Positions 1 to 12,420 of a DNA stretch of 64,000 nt are shown here, piece after piece. The notes beneath the pieces were generated by a model. The model worked only from the letters and a program-made list of their open reading frames with translations, was not told where the DNA came from and ran no database searches. The DNA is from Nageia nagi (taxonomy: Eukaryota; Pinophyta), in the NCBI GenBank assembly GCA_050084985.1, contig JBITNC010000001.1:70804001-70868000 (forward strand), in the 5' to 3' direction. The position numbers and the translations under genes were made by a program. Within the stretch, counting starts at the first letter, position 1; each line of letters starts with the position of its first letter.

Positions 1-2096
1 TTATATATAAAAAAAAAATATTACAAAATTAACTATTTTTTGTATGCATTAAAATTTATAAATTGTAAAACTCTACTTCAAATATAAAACTTACATAAAA
101 ATTCAAAATGAAAACTTTATATTAAATGATTAATCATATCCTAGTTCCTTGAATTATTAATTTCTTACCTAAGTAAATTTTAGTAACAGTTATAAATGAA
201 TTGATTGTTTCAAAAGATTCACAAATTTTCTGGTTAAATTAAGATCCATCTCAATGTTATTAAGATACCTCATCCAAAGACCCACCTTAAATCTAAATCC
301 TTCCAAAATGAAAATCCAGTTCGCAATGCTTTTCTCAGCAACAAAGCAAATATCCTTTTTCACTAAATATCTTCTTAATCTAATATAAATTAATTTAATG
401 TATTTCATTATCAACTTATTTATCTTGTTTACCAATACTAAGGCCGCTCCCAAGAAACACCCTATTAACCAAGAGGGTTTAGAATTACAACATATTATGA
501 TTAGCTTGAACTTAAATCTGCATACTAAGAATGCAATGGAGACCTGAAACAAAATTGAGTTTTTTTTCTTTTTTTTTACATTTAATATTATTCTGTCTCA
601 AGTTTTAATTAATTGTTCTTTTATTTAGTGTACAGAAGGTGTCACTACTGCTTTAATCAAAGTAAAACGAAACACTTGTCCAATACACCTAAGCAGGAGA
701 CAACTCTATGATTTGTTCTGGTTTTACGTAGAAGCAGAGGTTGTCAGGGAGTAACTTTTATGGGTTCACAGACACTTGGACAGGCTGCAAGGTTCTATAC
801 TCTGTTCCCTACAATCACCTGTATCACCGAGATGATATACTGATCAATTTTAAACCCTTGAGATGAATTAACCCTGCATTCACTACCACATCAAATTCAG
901 ATTTACTGTCTTGAAATTGCAGAGATACAGTAGTTCCCTTGCTTGATCACTGGATAAACATGTGAACAGAAAGTTGAAATAAATAGCAGGTGCTGATCAA
1001 ACTGACCCTCCACTAAGCAGCTACTTCAAAGTAATTTGTAAGTACAATTTTTGTTTTAAGCCTTTAGCACCAGTCTCTCCTAGCACGCTTGAATTCTTAA
1101 CATTGGTTAGAAATGCCACTATAATACTGCCAATGCTGACTATTTTTGCCATTGAAATAGAAGTGTATATTAAACTCAAAAAGTTATAATATTGATAATA
1201 AGCTACTCTGGTAAATTATTCAGGCGCTGCACCTCAAGTTAAGATGGCAACACAATTTCCTACTATACTTGCAGAAGGTACCTTGCACTTCATATGACTA
1301 CACAGTAATCACAGATCTACATATCAGGCAAAAAGGCCAATAGTTCATCGATTTTGTGTAAACTTGGCTGTTCATTTGGGAAGAACAACTAACTTACTTG
1401 CTGTATGCATTAAAGATCATTTCTTAAAAAAGCGGTTACAGGTCAAAAGACAAGAAGATTGCTTGAATTGTAATTATCTAGCCTTCAGTGTTTGATTTAA
1501 AGTTTAAACTCAAGTGAAATAAGAGAAAGTTTTTCTATGAACACAAAGGAAGAAACTATGCACGATGCCATCATATTACCTGGATCCTTGCTACATCATG
1601 TAACTCGGATAGCCTATAACAGTAATTCAGTTCAAGGCATCTGATTATCCACCAAAATTTAGCACTCAGAAGCATACTCCGTTGCAGTCCTTCATTGCAA
1701 CAATTACGCCCAACTGCTGATGCATATTTCACAGGACCAGCAAAAACAGCCTAAATATGCTCTCATCTATTTCATGAACATTAGGAAAGGTGGGCTCACA
1801 GGCAATTACACCAGTAGAGAATGTAATCCCGAATGAATGGAAAAGTAAGGACTTGAATCACATGAACATTCCCCATTGTATCCTCGCACTACGGAAAACC
1901 AATGTATCTATAGAAATATAGGAAGGTAAGAGCAAAATTTAACGACAAAAATACTTGTAGTGTTCCATTTCTATTAAGTACAAAAGTAGGGGCCTCTGCA
2001 AGCTGTAACCTTTGCTTCCAAATGTTGTATACAGGAAAAGTGGAACAGAGCAGAAAGAATCATCTCTCGTGTGCATCCCAGAGAATTCTAGATTAT
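1..2096. other. Flank and probable 3' UTR of the phosphatase gene
   Basis: No coding region is supported here. The part from about 600 to 2096 is less AT-rich and less repetitive than the transposon territory and lies directly downstream of the stop codon of the minus-strand phosphatase gene, so its right portion should contain the 3' UTR. I saw no canonical AATAAA on the minus strand close to the stop, so the transcript end cannot be placed. Positions 1-600 are very AT-rich with T-runs near 560-580 and contain nothing recognisable; the short reading frame there has no family likeness. Confidence 0.4.
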
Positions 2097-5000
2097 TTAC
2101 ACTGAAGATCTCCATATTCTTCCTTCTAAAGAAACAACCATCACAGAAACATCATCATGATATTTACGGCGATCACCCTGAGGTATTTCAAGAAGCTCAT
2201 GGAAGTCCATCCCTGCATTGATATTCTTGTTTAGTGATGTGAAAGCATTGACGATAGAGCAAAGTTCAAAACAGTAAAGCAAACAGCAGTTACAATCCAC
2301 CAGAGTCTGATTACCTGCTTTCTTTGCTGCACGGAAAAGGACCTCCTCAACAAGATGTTGAGCAGGATCACCATCAGGAAAAGATGACATAAACCATTCT
2401 ACATGGTTAACCACCTCTTCATTGGTAAAATACTGATAAAGCCCATCTGAAGAGAGAATCAGAAAATGGTCTTCAGGACCTAGTCTGTGATGGTACAGAG
2501 CAGGAGTGCAGCTGATATATGGAGCATTCCCCACATAATCAATTCTGAACATCTCAAGTAAAGCATCATTCCATTTAGGCTGTCATCACAAAAAGGAAGG
2601 CACCCATGAATCCAACAGTAGAAAAGGTCAATCTATTCCATAGGCAACCACAGACCATTACTACGAGAAGTTAACCTAAATGCATGTCTTTCATGCAAAG
2701 ATACCTACGAAACTAAATTAATCAAACTGCTTAATTGATAATTAACAGCACTGGAAGTACAGACGAAGAAACTGGTTTTTAAACTCCAGCGCAGATTACA
2801 CAAAATCTAAACAGGAGAGTTGCCCACAAGGCTTATGAGAACATTGCACACCAGACTCTCAAAATATTCTGCAGAATTACAAAGTAGCACTATTGCTTTA
2901 ACATTGTGATCTAGACAAATTCTGTTGCAATCTCTACCTGCTTAAGAAACCCTGCACCAAATGCACGTGTGACTTTCAGTGTGCCCTTTACACGATCATT
3001 ACTGATGGACAACACATCATCTACGTGCTCTGCCTTGATCCTGAGAACCTCCTGAAGAAATAATACCCAAAAGTCAATATTAAACATGTTACAGCCGAAA
3101 GGTAAAGTAGCTTGCATTAATATGAATTTTAAAAAGCCCATAAAAAGAAAGAGACTAGCAACTGCAAGGGGATATTTACAAAGTATATTTGAAGTGACCA
3201 TATCCAGGCAATTTGTGATATTTTAAAAACTATGGAATCATAATGATATTTAATATTCAAAAGCAAAGAGCTTATGGCACCGATTCTGACCTCTTCAACA
3301 CTGGTACTATGATCCAAAGAGAGTTGAACAGCACCCAAGGTTGGTTTCTTTCTGGGCTGATCCATATTAGTTGGATCGAAAGAATTATCATCATCAAAAT
3401 CTTCCAAATCATTTGAGGTTTCTTCACAAATCCGTTCCAAGTCTCGACAGGGAAGAGATTCTCCCATTCCTTGAGATTTAGATAGGGGATTCCCAAGGTC
3501 AGGCTTCAGTTTCTGCGCCAGGATCGCCCTACTATCACCAACATTCATGACATACACATTTTCTCCCATCATCAACATCACAAGCACACAAGATCCCATC
3601 AGAGCCAGCTCTGGATTTTCCGCAGCAGCCTTGTCAGCCATCTCCAAATAGGCCTCCTCTGTTCTACTCAATGCCCGACCCAACGCCTTCAAAACCTCTT
3701 GATGGTCCAATTGCCTGTCTTGATCCCTTGCCTGCTTAAACTCCTCCCTCAACCGTCGATCAAGCTCCAACCTTTCTTGAATCCAATCATGCTTCCACTT
3801 CCTCTGATTCTCTCTCCATTTCCTGGACATCCCTTTGAGCCTACCCTTACCCTGCTTCAACTTACTCTTACAATTCATTTTCTCATCAACCTCTCCTTCT
3901 GTATGCAAAAAACCCTCTGTCCTAAGGACCGAGGCTTCAAAGTGACTGTTCTCTCTACCTGATCCCAATTCAGTTACTGCATCAGCATGAGAAAGGATAA
4001 TGTTCAATAGATAATAATTTCACAATTTTCTATTGCCAAGACTTTTCAATAATTATAACCTTTGCAAGTCAACATGCATCAAACCTTCTTACTAGATTTT
4101 TATTTTCATTTTTAAATTCTAAGCAACACAACCAAAAAATCTACGTTGTAAATGCCTAAGAAACCTTAAAATTCAACAGGAAAAAAGATTGCCCTGGATT
4201 TCTGAACTTCTTGAAAACATAAAATTAAAGAAAACATGGTCGAAAATGCAATTAGAGCAAGATTTGGCAGGATTTCCCAATTTGCAGAAAACTATAAAAT
4301 TCAATTCTTTCATTGGTTACCTGAAACGAAGCCATCTTCTGTATTAGAGTTTGGCACAGGCTCTTGAGCGCCGCTTCTGAATTGCAAACCATCATTGCAC
4401 CCATAGCTATCCAATTTTTCTTCCGATTCTCTCTCAGCCTTATTTTCTCTAATTCCTTCAACAGAACCTTCCGTTTCTGTAACGGGTTTCTCTCGATCCC
4501 ATATCAGTCCCTTCAATTCCTTCTGAATTGACATATACAGATTGCCTAGTAGATAATCAGGGGCATCGGGGCCATTAAAACCATCATAAATGCCCACAAA
4601 AAGCCACCCATGTTCCTCCGATATGACAATATGGACTCTATCCTCCCCTGCCTTACCGTGAGCCCATTGTAGGTTCTGGCTCTCAATCGAATCCGACGTA
4701 GCATCATCAAGACTAAGATCACTACTGCACAGATCTCCGCTCTTATCAGACTCCAAAATCTTCGGAGACGGTGTCTTGATGGGCGCCACAAGGGATCCCC
4801 TCTGGCTCCGCGAAACAGTCAATATAGCACTCTTGGAAAGCGTCTTGGTTCTGGTAAGAGCCTTTTTCAGAGGCCCGCTAACGGTCCTGAGAACCCGAGA
4901 TACAGAATAGTGTTTTCTCAGGTTTCTTCTATACCCAAGCGGCCCCGAGCAGAAAGCCGGTTCCATATCCATGGGACCGGACCTGTACCCCTTTTCGAGA

Positions 5001-5557
5001 GGACCCGAGAGAAACCCACGTTCCAGAGGACCGGACATGAATCCCCTCTCCAGAGGACCGGATAGGAAGCCAAACCCGCCACCGCCACCGGTGAGCGGGC
5101 CCGAGTTGGACAACCGGCGGGGAACCGGCTGGAGGGGTATGGCGCTAAAGGAAGTGCTGCTCTCGAACGCCGCCGGGCGGTCGTACAAGACCAAGGAGTT
5201 GTAATGATCGGTGGGAGCGGTGGTGAGCGGCGTGGACGTATTGGCGCTGACAGACGCACCCGAGATGGAACGGAAGGTGGTCGTTTCCGGCGGCGCCACC
5301 ACGGCAGCGGCGGCCCTCCGCCGCTGGTCGTCTTTGGGGATACTGAGTTTCAGAGAACCCAAGTGATGATTTTCATGGTCATCGGTTCCGGTCAGGTGGG
5401 ACGGGTCATCCGCCGGGCGGATATAGCAAAAAGAATGCCCGTATCCCTCATCGTCCAACTGGTCCGATATCAAAACTGCAATATCATGCCGTCTTCTCTG
5501 TACTTCTCTTTTTCTCCCGCTGAAACAACTGGTTATTTTCCCGTACCCGTTACCCAT
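2097..5557 (-). CDS. POL/PLL1: Clade C protein phosphatase 2C, POLTERGEIST/PLL-like (5 exons)
   Basis: Predicted Mg/Mn-dependent Ser/Thr phosphatase. Exons on the minus strand are 5557-4321, 3976-3291, 3051-2938, 2579-2315 and 2212-2097; every intron is GT-AG, with phases 1, 0, 0 and 1, and they join to a single 805-residue frame ending in TAA at 2099-2097. The N-terminus [12 protein letters not shown] offers Gly2 for N-myristoylation and Cys11 for palmitoylation, matching the membrane attachment known for POL. Residues 151-206 carry repeated SGPL/SGPM motifs typical of this clade. PP2C motifs: GEDR with Asp306, DGFNGPD 325-331, GDSRA from 559, DHSTSVEEE from 634, SSDG 722-725 and YHDD 785-788, so metal-binding positions look intact. 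A charged 340-530 insertion separates the first two catalytic blocks, as in POL. In Arabidopsis, POL and PLL1 act in CLAVATA/WUSCHEL stem-cell signalling. Which paralogue this is cannot be decided without a tree. It is the only intact gene seen. Confidence 0.93.
3977..4320 (-). other. Intron 1 of the phosphatase gene
   Basis: 344-bp intron, phase 1. The donor follows the codons for Val411-Ser412 and starts with GTAACC; the acceptor ends in GATGCAG before exon 2. The other introns are 239 bp (3290-3052), 358 bp (2937-2580) and 102 bp (2314-2213). All are short and free of recognisable transposon sequence, in contrast to the flanks of the gene. Confidence 0.88.
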
Positions 5558-8136
5558 CGCATATCTCTAAATTACTCCAAACCTCCCAATTTCTCTACTC
5601 AAAATCCCCATACAGACTGTTCAACAAACTTGCTCTTTTAACTCATTTTCTGGGCTTTTGGCCTTCTAAATCTGGTATGGGTCTTTGCTTAAAGCATAGT
5701 AAACGTGATCGAACAATTTTTTATTTTTTTTTTGGTGGGTTGTTTTATTTTTTCTGGAGAGTTTTTTGGGTAGTCAACCGGGCAATAAAATCTATTAGTT
5801 TATGGCAAGCCAAGAATAGGTAGCGGGATCTGGTGGACTTGTGAGAATCGATATTTTAATTAGGAATGTTTTGTGCTTTGGTGGGCAATAAAGTTTTTTT
5901 CAAAACGAATTCATCAAGGTGGCTTTAATGGCTATACTATTCTTCATCTTTCTGCAAAGAAGATTCCGTTGACATTGAGTACCTCCCCGGGCCGGACGGC
6001 CCTATCTCTGGAGGCGTTGACCTTTGGTGCCCCCCAATCTACATCTCTGCATTTTTTGCTATTCTGTGGAGTTGCACCACTCGCTTTGGCTTTTTATTAT
6101 TATTATTATTTTTAGGATGGAGTTGGAATGGAGAGGAGCAATCAGCAAATGTCATCTTGCGGGTGTCAGAGGGGGCCTGCCACAAGCCAACTACCCACCC
6201 AACACATGACTTCAAAGCCATTGATGTTTTCAACCATTGGAAAACCAATCCAGGCATTAATGGTGTGAATTTCATAGTTGAAAAATGGAGCCCATGGAAT
6301 TTCGGCAACTACTTGGCTGGGCAATCACAAGAGACAGAGGAGAAGATGATTATTAATCCCCAAATCATTCATTGCACGATCACCCAGCACCAGATTTTCA
6401 TCGTCAAAATGATTTGCACCAAGATATGGATGAATCAACACTGCTCTTTCCCAACTTACCAGGGTGGTAAATACATATATGGATCTTTAAAATATATGAT
6501 ATGGATTCAAATTTGAAATAATTATGTTACTTGTGATTTTTTTCATGGTGATTCATTTAATGAGGAAGTTTTTTTTGGTAAGATTGGTATAAACAAGGTT
6601 TATAATAGTGGAAGCATATCTATTCTTGCTTTGAGAAAGAATTTGTTAACATGAAATAATGTAGATGAAACCCTAAACCCTAATTATTACTAGAAGGAAG
6701 GGAAGGTTAAGAAAGTTGGATTCAAAAACAAGGTGGCGATTGAGTTGAACTCCAATACCTTGGTAACTTTCCTTAAAAAATTGGTTGTTGTCATGACCAT
6801 TATAATTGAATTTAGGATATGAATACATGACTTAACCCTCTAATATGCACCTTTGATCAATGCTAAAGTCAATATAGGATGACGAAGAGAAGTTGAATTA
6901 ATGATAGATTTATTTAATTTTGGAGTTGACTAACATCACAAAGATATTGTTGGGGTTCCCCATTTTGGTGGGATTTAAATTTTCAAACCATTTTTTAATG
7001 GTTCGATATATAACAAATTTCAAGAACGTAGAGCTCCTCATATAAGGTATTTTTTTATTTGCATTTTAATAAGATCGTTCAATAACACATATGTTGACTT
7101 TAAAAAGGAAGTAATGGTCTTCATTAATATTAATAAGAGGAATAATGTTATATTTTAGCATTTTTTCTATACCCTTAGCTTCATATCATGAAAAAAAAAA
7201 ACGTACATCATATCAATATCAGGAAATAATATAGAGAAGAAAAAGATATATATGGATATCATCTTTGGAACAATTTACATAAATATTATAATAATGTTAC
7301 TATATATATATATATTCTTTTCAAGATTTTTTTGGCAATACTAGAATAAAATTAGCTACGTTAATTTTATTTAAATTTACATAAAACTTGAAATGAGGTT
7401 GTTACTACTTTTTTCTAATATAAAGTTTTAAGTATAAATATAAAATTGATATAAAAGTTAACATAAATGTATGCAACATTTGCATGAATATAATATATAA
7501 AGTTGGCATAAAGGGTTCCTAAAATAATTTGCTTCACAATTTCATAAAAATTAATAATAATATAATGAATTTTATTTTATATATCATAATGTTATAAACC
7601 TCTAACTATTTGATGAAGATCTAATAACTTACCACTCAAATTTAATGGGATATAACGGTTAACATAAACAAGAGAACCAAGTACCTTGAACGACGAAGTT
7701 ATCATTTATATCATGTTGATCGACATCTCTATTCTCATTTTCTCAATCACTTACCCAACTTTGTTTTGAACATATTTTAGATAGTATTTTTGCCTAAATA
7801 GTTTCATGAAGGTACATCAATGCAAATGGCATAAATATACTGTTACATTTAATACAAATATTAATAGCAATATCAAAACAAAACTATAAATTAGAATAAA
7901 ATAAAATCTTAAAATCTTACATTAAGTTCATAGAGCATTGTATCAATTAAAGAATGAAATTCTATAATCAAAATCTTAAAAATATGTTTAAATTATAGAA
8001 AAAAATGTAACTAGTTTAGATATCTTAAATATATATCTACAAAATATTGAGAGGTATCATTTTGGAGATATCTATTTTAAATATATTTATACCTTACATA
8101 AAATATTATTAAATAAAAATATAAATTAAAATATCG
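5558..8136. other. Upstream flank, no gene recognised
   Basis: The promoter and 5' UTR of the minus-strand phosphatase should lie in the first several hundred bases, but I saw no clear TATA box. The interval 5900-6520 is richer in G+C than its surroundings and has open frames on both strands without family likeness. A TTA microsatellite lies at about 6093-6112 and a TA run at about 7301-7315. From 6600 to 8100 the sequence is AT-rich with no supported feature. Confidence 0.5.
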
Positions 8137-8499
8137 CACAAGAGATGGTGATAGTCAAGCGAGCTTTTTGGTAGCAAATAGGAGTGGTCGCGGGGGCAGG
8201 GGCCTTGCCCTTGGCAAGCTTTTCTGGGCGAAGCAAGTGCTAACAAGCAAGGAGGTGAGGAGGCAACTTTAAGTAGTTTAGATTACAACCGTAGGGTGGC
8301 AAGGGCTTTGCCTACTATGACCTCACTTCTTTTAGGGTTTTTTCTATTATGAAGGGTTTCAAGGTGCTTGAATTGGATGGCTTAGGATGAGGGGTAGTGA
8401 CATAGATGGGCTATGATCACTACTGCTAGAGTAAATGATGGAGGAGCCTCAAAGATCCTAGCATAGCCTCTTCTCATAAGAAGCTATGGTGGGCACAGG
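8137..8499 (+). mobile_element. Possible 5' region of a LINE
   Basis: The base composition changes abruptly near 8140 to a G-rich tract just upstream of the LINE ORF1 remnant. A G-rich 5' UTR is common in plant L1-type elements, so this may be the element's 5' end. No target-site duplication was identified, and the start is approximate. Confidence 0.3.
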
Positions 8500-9545
8500 A
8501 ACCCCTATCAAAGCTCAAAAGAGGGGGGAGAAGATATATCTTAGAGTTCTAAATGATATTATTAACCAATCCACGAATAGAGGAAGATTTAGTTTGGTTT
8601 TCAGGCTACATGGTGCAAAACCAAATATTGATTCTATTTAAAAATGGTTTAAAGTGATGGAAAATCAAAGGACAGATAGAGATTATCACTATGCCCAATT
8701 ATTACCTTATGTTTATCTTCGATAATGCAAATGATCAAGATTATATCTTGAGCCAACCATGGTTTTATGGGAGGTGAAGATTTTTCTTAGAGAAATGGCA
8801 GTTAGGGTTGAATCCTGCCAAGGCCAAACTAATGAATGCTCCAATTTGGCTCATCCTTCCACACCTACCTTTTGAATTTTGGTATCAAAAAGTTTTTGAA
8901 GGAATTTCAAGGTCCTTTGAAAAATTCATTACAGTGAATGAAGTCACAAAAGCTCGCATAAGACTCATAGAGGTAAGATTCTATTTCATGGTTGAATATG
9001 GGATCAATCTACCAAAGACTATCATGCTCGAATCGAACTTAAAAGAGTGGGTTTAAGAATAATGGTTTGAAAGAAACAACTGTATATGCTCGATATGAAA
9101 TCAGGTTGGGCATAATAGTAACTCATGTCCTGCCCAACAGGTATGAAGTCTAAAATTTCATCAAGATGGGCATAATCAAAATAAGACATGTGGCAAACCA
9201 GTGGTGAAGGATGCAAATAATAGTAAGGCTACACTTGATCGATGTAGTAATGATAATCAAAATGCTTCGAATGAATATGACAAATCAAGCAAAGACACAA
9301 CCAACATTGAAAAGGCACTTGCATTAGATTTGGCTTTTGGATCCCTAACTTTGGTAATCATAGCTAATGAAGTTGGTGCATCTAATGTAGCTCCATTAAT
9401 AATATACAACTACAATAATAATGAGTTTTCCCTAGATTCAATCACCATTAAAGAAAAGGTAGAAAATAATATTCACAAGAAAGACTTCATGGAAAATAAA
9501 CCACTAAATGATGGATGGAAATAGGTAACTCTTAGAAAGAGATGA
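8500..9545 (+). pseudogene. Decayed LINE ORF1 (DUF4283 plus zinc knuckle)
   Basis: One frame runs from about 8700 to 9524 with several stops. Its middle, about 8700-9060, has the landmarks of DUF4283 in plant L1-type ORF1 proteins: a phenylalanine-rich strand ending in the LSQPWFYG motif, then APIWLILPHLPFEFWYQK, then a LPKTI-like strand and a terminal Trp. It is followed in the same frame by a CX2CX4HX4C knuckle at 9087-9128, whose second Cys codon (9096) is now TGA. The tail contains the DGWK motif near 9510 that often precedes a basic stretch in these proteins. ORF1 in such elements binds RNA and packages the transcript. No endonuclease or reverse transcriptase (ORF2) follows, so this is a truncated remnant. 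Confidence 0.72.
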
Positions 9546-11200
9546 CATAATCCTCCTCCATAAAATATGTATGACTCTGATGAAAGTCAAAGACTTAGAG
9601 GTAATTGTAGAATCACAAGGAGTGTTTTGAAAAATCCTGATGTTGGAAAAATGCATGTTGGAAGACCGAGTGAGGGAGAGATTAGAGAAAAAGAAAGTGC
9701 TAGAGAAGTTGTTGATGGTAAATAACAAAGCAAGGAAAGAAATGAGGTTCCTATAGAAGACCTTAGATTGCAATGCAATGACTATGGTAGTTAAATTATT
9801 TTGGAACAACAACTTATGTATAAAATTAGGTCCAAGTTGTGGATTCCATGTAGGATATTAAATGTACATTATGTTATGTACAAAATAAACAGTGGTAGGA
9901 TGTTGTCGATCGATTACAAATATGTTTTTTATAGGTTTTAGGTACCTATATAAAAAACCCCTTAATTTACCAAATGACCTTTTTTTAGTCTCGACCAAAA
10001 AAATATAAATAAAAATGCAATAAATATCTCACACATTATTTATAAAAAAATTAATAAATATTTCATAACAATAATTAAATATGAAAAATAAATTAAATAT
10101 AAAAAGAGAGTTGTGGATTAAATTCTTAATGTTGGCTCATTCTTATTATTTTTTTAAATGTTTATTATTTATTTAAATATTTTAATTGTTTCACTTATTT
10201 TTTCTTAAGTTAATAAGTTGGCTAAATTAGTTTTAAAAAAGTTTGATAGTTAAACATTAAGACTACTCTCAACATAATTACAATATAATTTATCTAAAAT
10301 TATTTAAAAAGATTAGTGTACTTGTTTCACCTTGCAATTACATTGTAGCTATGATATATCCCCTTATATATAAAAAAATGCCAAGAGATATCATTCTTGA
10401 GTTGTAATTTATTATATTTAATAAGTGTTTTACATACTTTTCTTTAAAATATGATATTTATATAGTTTTTGAAATATATTTTCGAAGTTGATTATTTTTT
10501 TAAATAATAAAGTCTATTCATTTTATTTTAAATATTGAAGTCGACATTTGACGAACAAACTCACGTACGACATTTTGGCTCTCCACTCTATCCTCTATTG
10601 CACCTATAGGAATGCCTCTCGAAATTAAATAAAGAAGTGTAGCATCATAATATTGCATAGTATTATGAGATGAATTTATCTCCTCCAATATTATTAATGC
10701 TAACTATAAATAGTGTGTAATGTTATACATATTTAATCTATTATCTTATAAAATACTAAATTTTAATTTTAAAACTTAAAATATATAAATATAAATATTC
10801 TAAATAGAAACTAATTAAAAAAAAACTAAGGTTCTAAAGTTCTTATAAAGATTTGAAATATATATAAATAAAATATAAGTTATCCTCACAAGTTAGGGGA
10901 GTTGGAAATCTCAATAAAAATGTTTTATTGGAAGGTTAAGTTTAAACTTGTTTAAGTAGAAACCATATAGATTAGTAGGTTTGATCATTGATGGAATATA
11001 TACATTTAGGAAATAAATATCTTCAATCCTAAGTTGAAGACAATCATATCATATAAAAAATAAACAAATGAAATATAAACTTCAAAATCTTTAATCTTTC
11101 AAAAGTTTTTTTTTGTGTAATATTTTTCAATAACATAAAATTATAAAAATTAAGAATTATAAGATTTTGTGGTTTTTTAATATTTTGCATTTTTTACATT
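9546..11200. other. AT-rich stretch, nothing recognised
   Basis: No ORF2 of the LINE, no other coding likeness and no clear repeat boundary was seen. The sequence is dominated by A/T runs and short TATA-like strings. Confidence 0.5.
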
Positions 11201-11204
11201 TTTT

Positions 11205-11465
11205 TGTTGGATAAACCATATAATGAGGGAGAACTTTTGTCCCATGTTTGTTTATCTTAGGCTTTGAGTCAATGATTGAGGGGCATCCACATTGTCAAAA
11301 TCCATTGGGGGCATGATCCTCACCTTATCTGCACCTACCATAACTTGATAGGATTTTAGATACCATGCATGTGAGGGGGAGAGATTTGAACATGGGACCT
11401 TCCTGTTTCCACTTAGGATTTTTAAGAACACCCTTTCTCACCAACTCCCCTCACAATTGCTAGTT
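11205..11465 (-). mobile_element. Possible tRNA-derived SINE
   Basis: Read on the minus strand, a degenerate A-box-like string (TGGTGAGAAAGGG, about 11442-11430) is followed after about 45 bases by a B-box-like GTTCAAATC (near 11388-11380), as in the internal Pol III promoter of tRNA-derived SINEs. An A-rich stretch lies at the far end near 11215. No target-site duplication was found and both boxes are imperfect, so this is only a candidate. Confidence 0.25.
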
Positions 11466-11744
11466 TGTTTTGCATTGTTTTTTAAATAAAAATTTTTGTT
11501 ATTGATTTTTCACACACCCACTCATGCACTCATACAACTCAAATCTAAGACTAGTTAGAATATGTCGATACTATCCCAGACCATGTCATTGAAGTGCCTC
11601 CACCTGGGCTTAAAGAAATAAAACTTTTTTTCTTTAAATTATTTTTTCTACAATTTTCTATCCTACTCTTTTATTTCTATTATTTTTAACTTACACTTCA
11701 AGAGAAACTTAAAAAACCTAAAAATAAGGTAATATATATTATCT

Positions 11745-12175
11745 TTGTGAATATGCAAACACACATTTTAAAAAAACTCAACTACATATCCATAAAGCTA
11801 ATATTCCTAATAGCTTCGCGATTATGCAAACATAGAAAAACTTGGTGCAAGATTCATGAAGCTATTCAAGGAGATTAATTTCAAAAATATGCAAACATAA
11901 AATTTAAAAAAAAAAATCGATTGCATATTCTTAAAACTAATGTATCATATTATGTTCATGAATATGCAAATATGAAAAAACTTGGTTACATATCTTTAAA
12001 ACTAATATGCCATACTATCTTCATGTATATGCAAACATGAAAAAAATTGGCATATATTCGCAAAGCCAAAATGACATATTAGTTTTATGAATATGAAAAC
12101 CTTAATTTAAAAAAAAATCAACTCCATATTTGTGAGACTAATATGTCAATTTAGCTTCGTAAATATGTAAACTAA
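11745..12175. repeat. Degenerate tandem array, about 68-bp period
   Basis: The anchor ATATGCAAAC or a close variant recurs at 11751, 11822, 11887, 11962, 12027, 12091 and 12163, giving spacings of 71, 65, 75, 65, 64 and 72 bases. Between anchors, units share a poly-A stretch and an ACATAT...AAACTAATAT-like segment. No coding capacity is evident. Confidence 0.7.
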
Positions 12176-12420
12176 ATTTTCCTAATGCACCAACCTACAT
12201 GATGTCAAGGATGTTTCATTAGTGAAAGCTCATTTAAAACACATCCATTTCAAACCCTATCTCATTTCACTTACTCAAACTTGAAACCTTGGTACCAACA
12301 AAGTTGAGGAGAACCAACAATTGTATTCCTTACAACAAATCCACTCAAATTTTAAAAGTAAGAGGTGAAAACCCTATTTTTGTTGTATTTACATATTTTA
12401 TAGTCCATGAAATTGTATTT

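Noticed and set aside
190-552. Open frame of 120 codons on the minus strand
   Set aside because: Very hydrophobic, AT-driven composition, no domain likeness and no intron or codon pattern like the phosphatase gene.
4971-5641. Plus-strand frames opposite exon 1 of the phosphatase
   Set aside because: They are shadows of the GC-rich SGPL-repeat coding sequence on the other strand.
6039-6516. Overlapping frames on both strands in a G+C-richer patch upstream of the phosphatase
   Set aside because: No family likeness in either reading; one may be a small gene fragment but nothing in the sequence supports a call.
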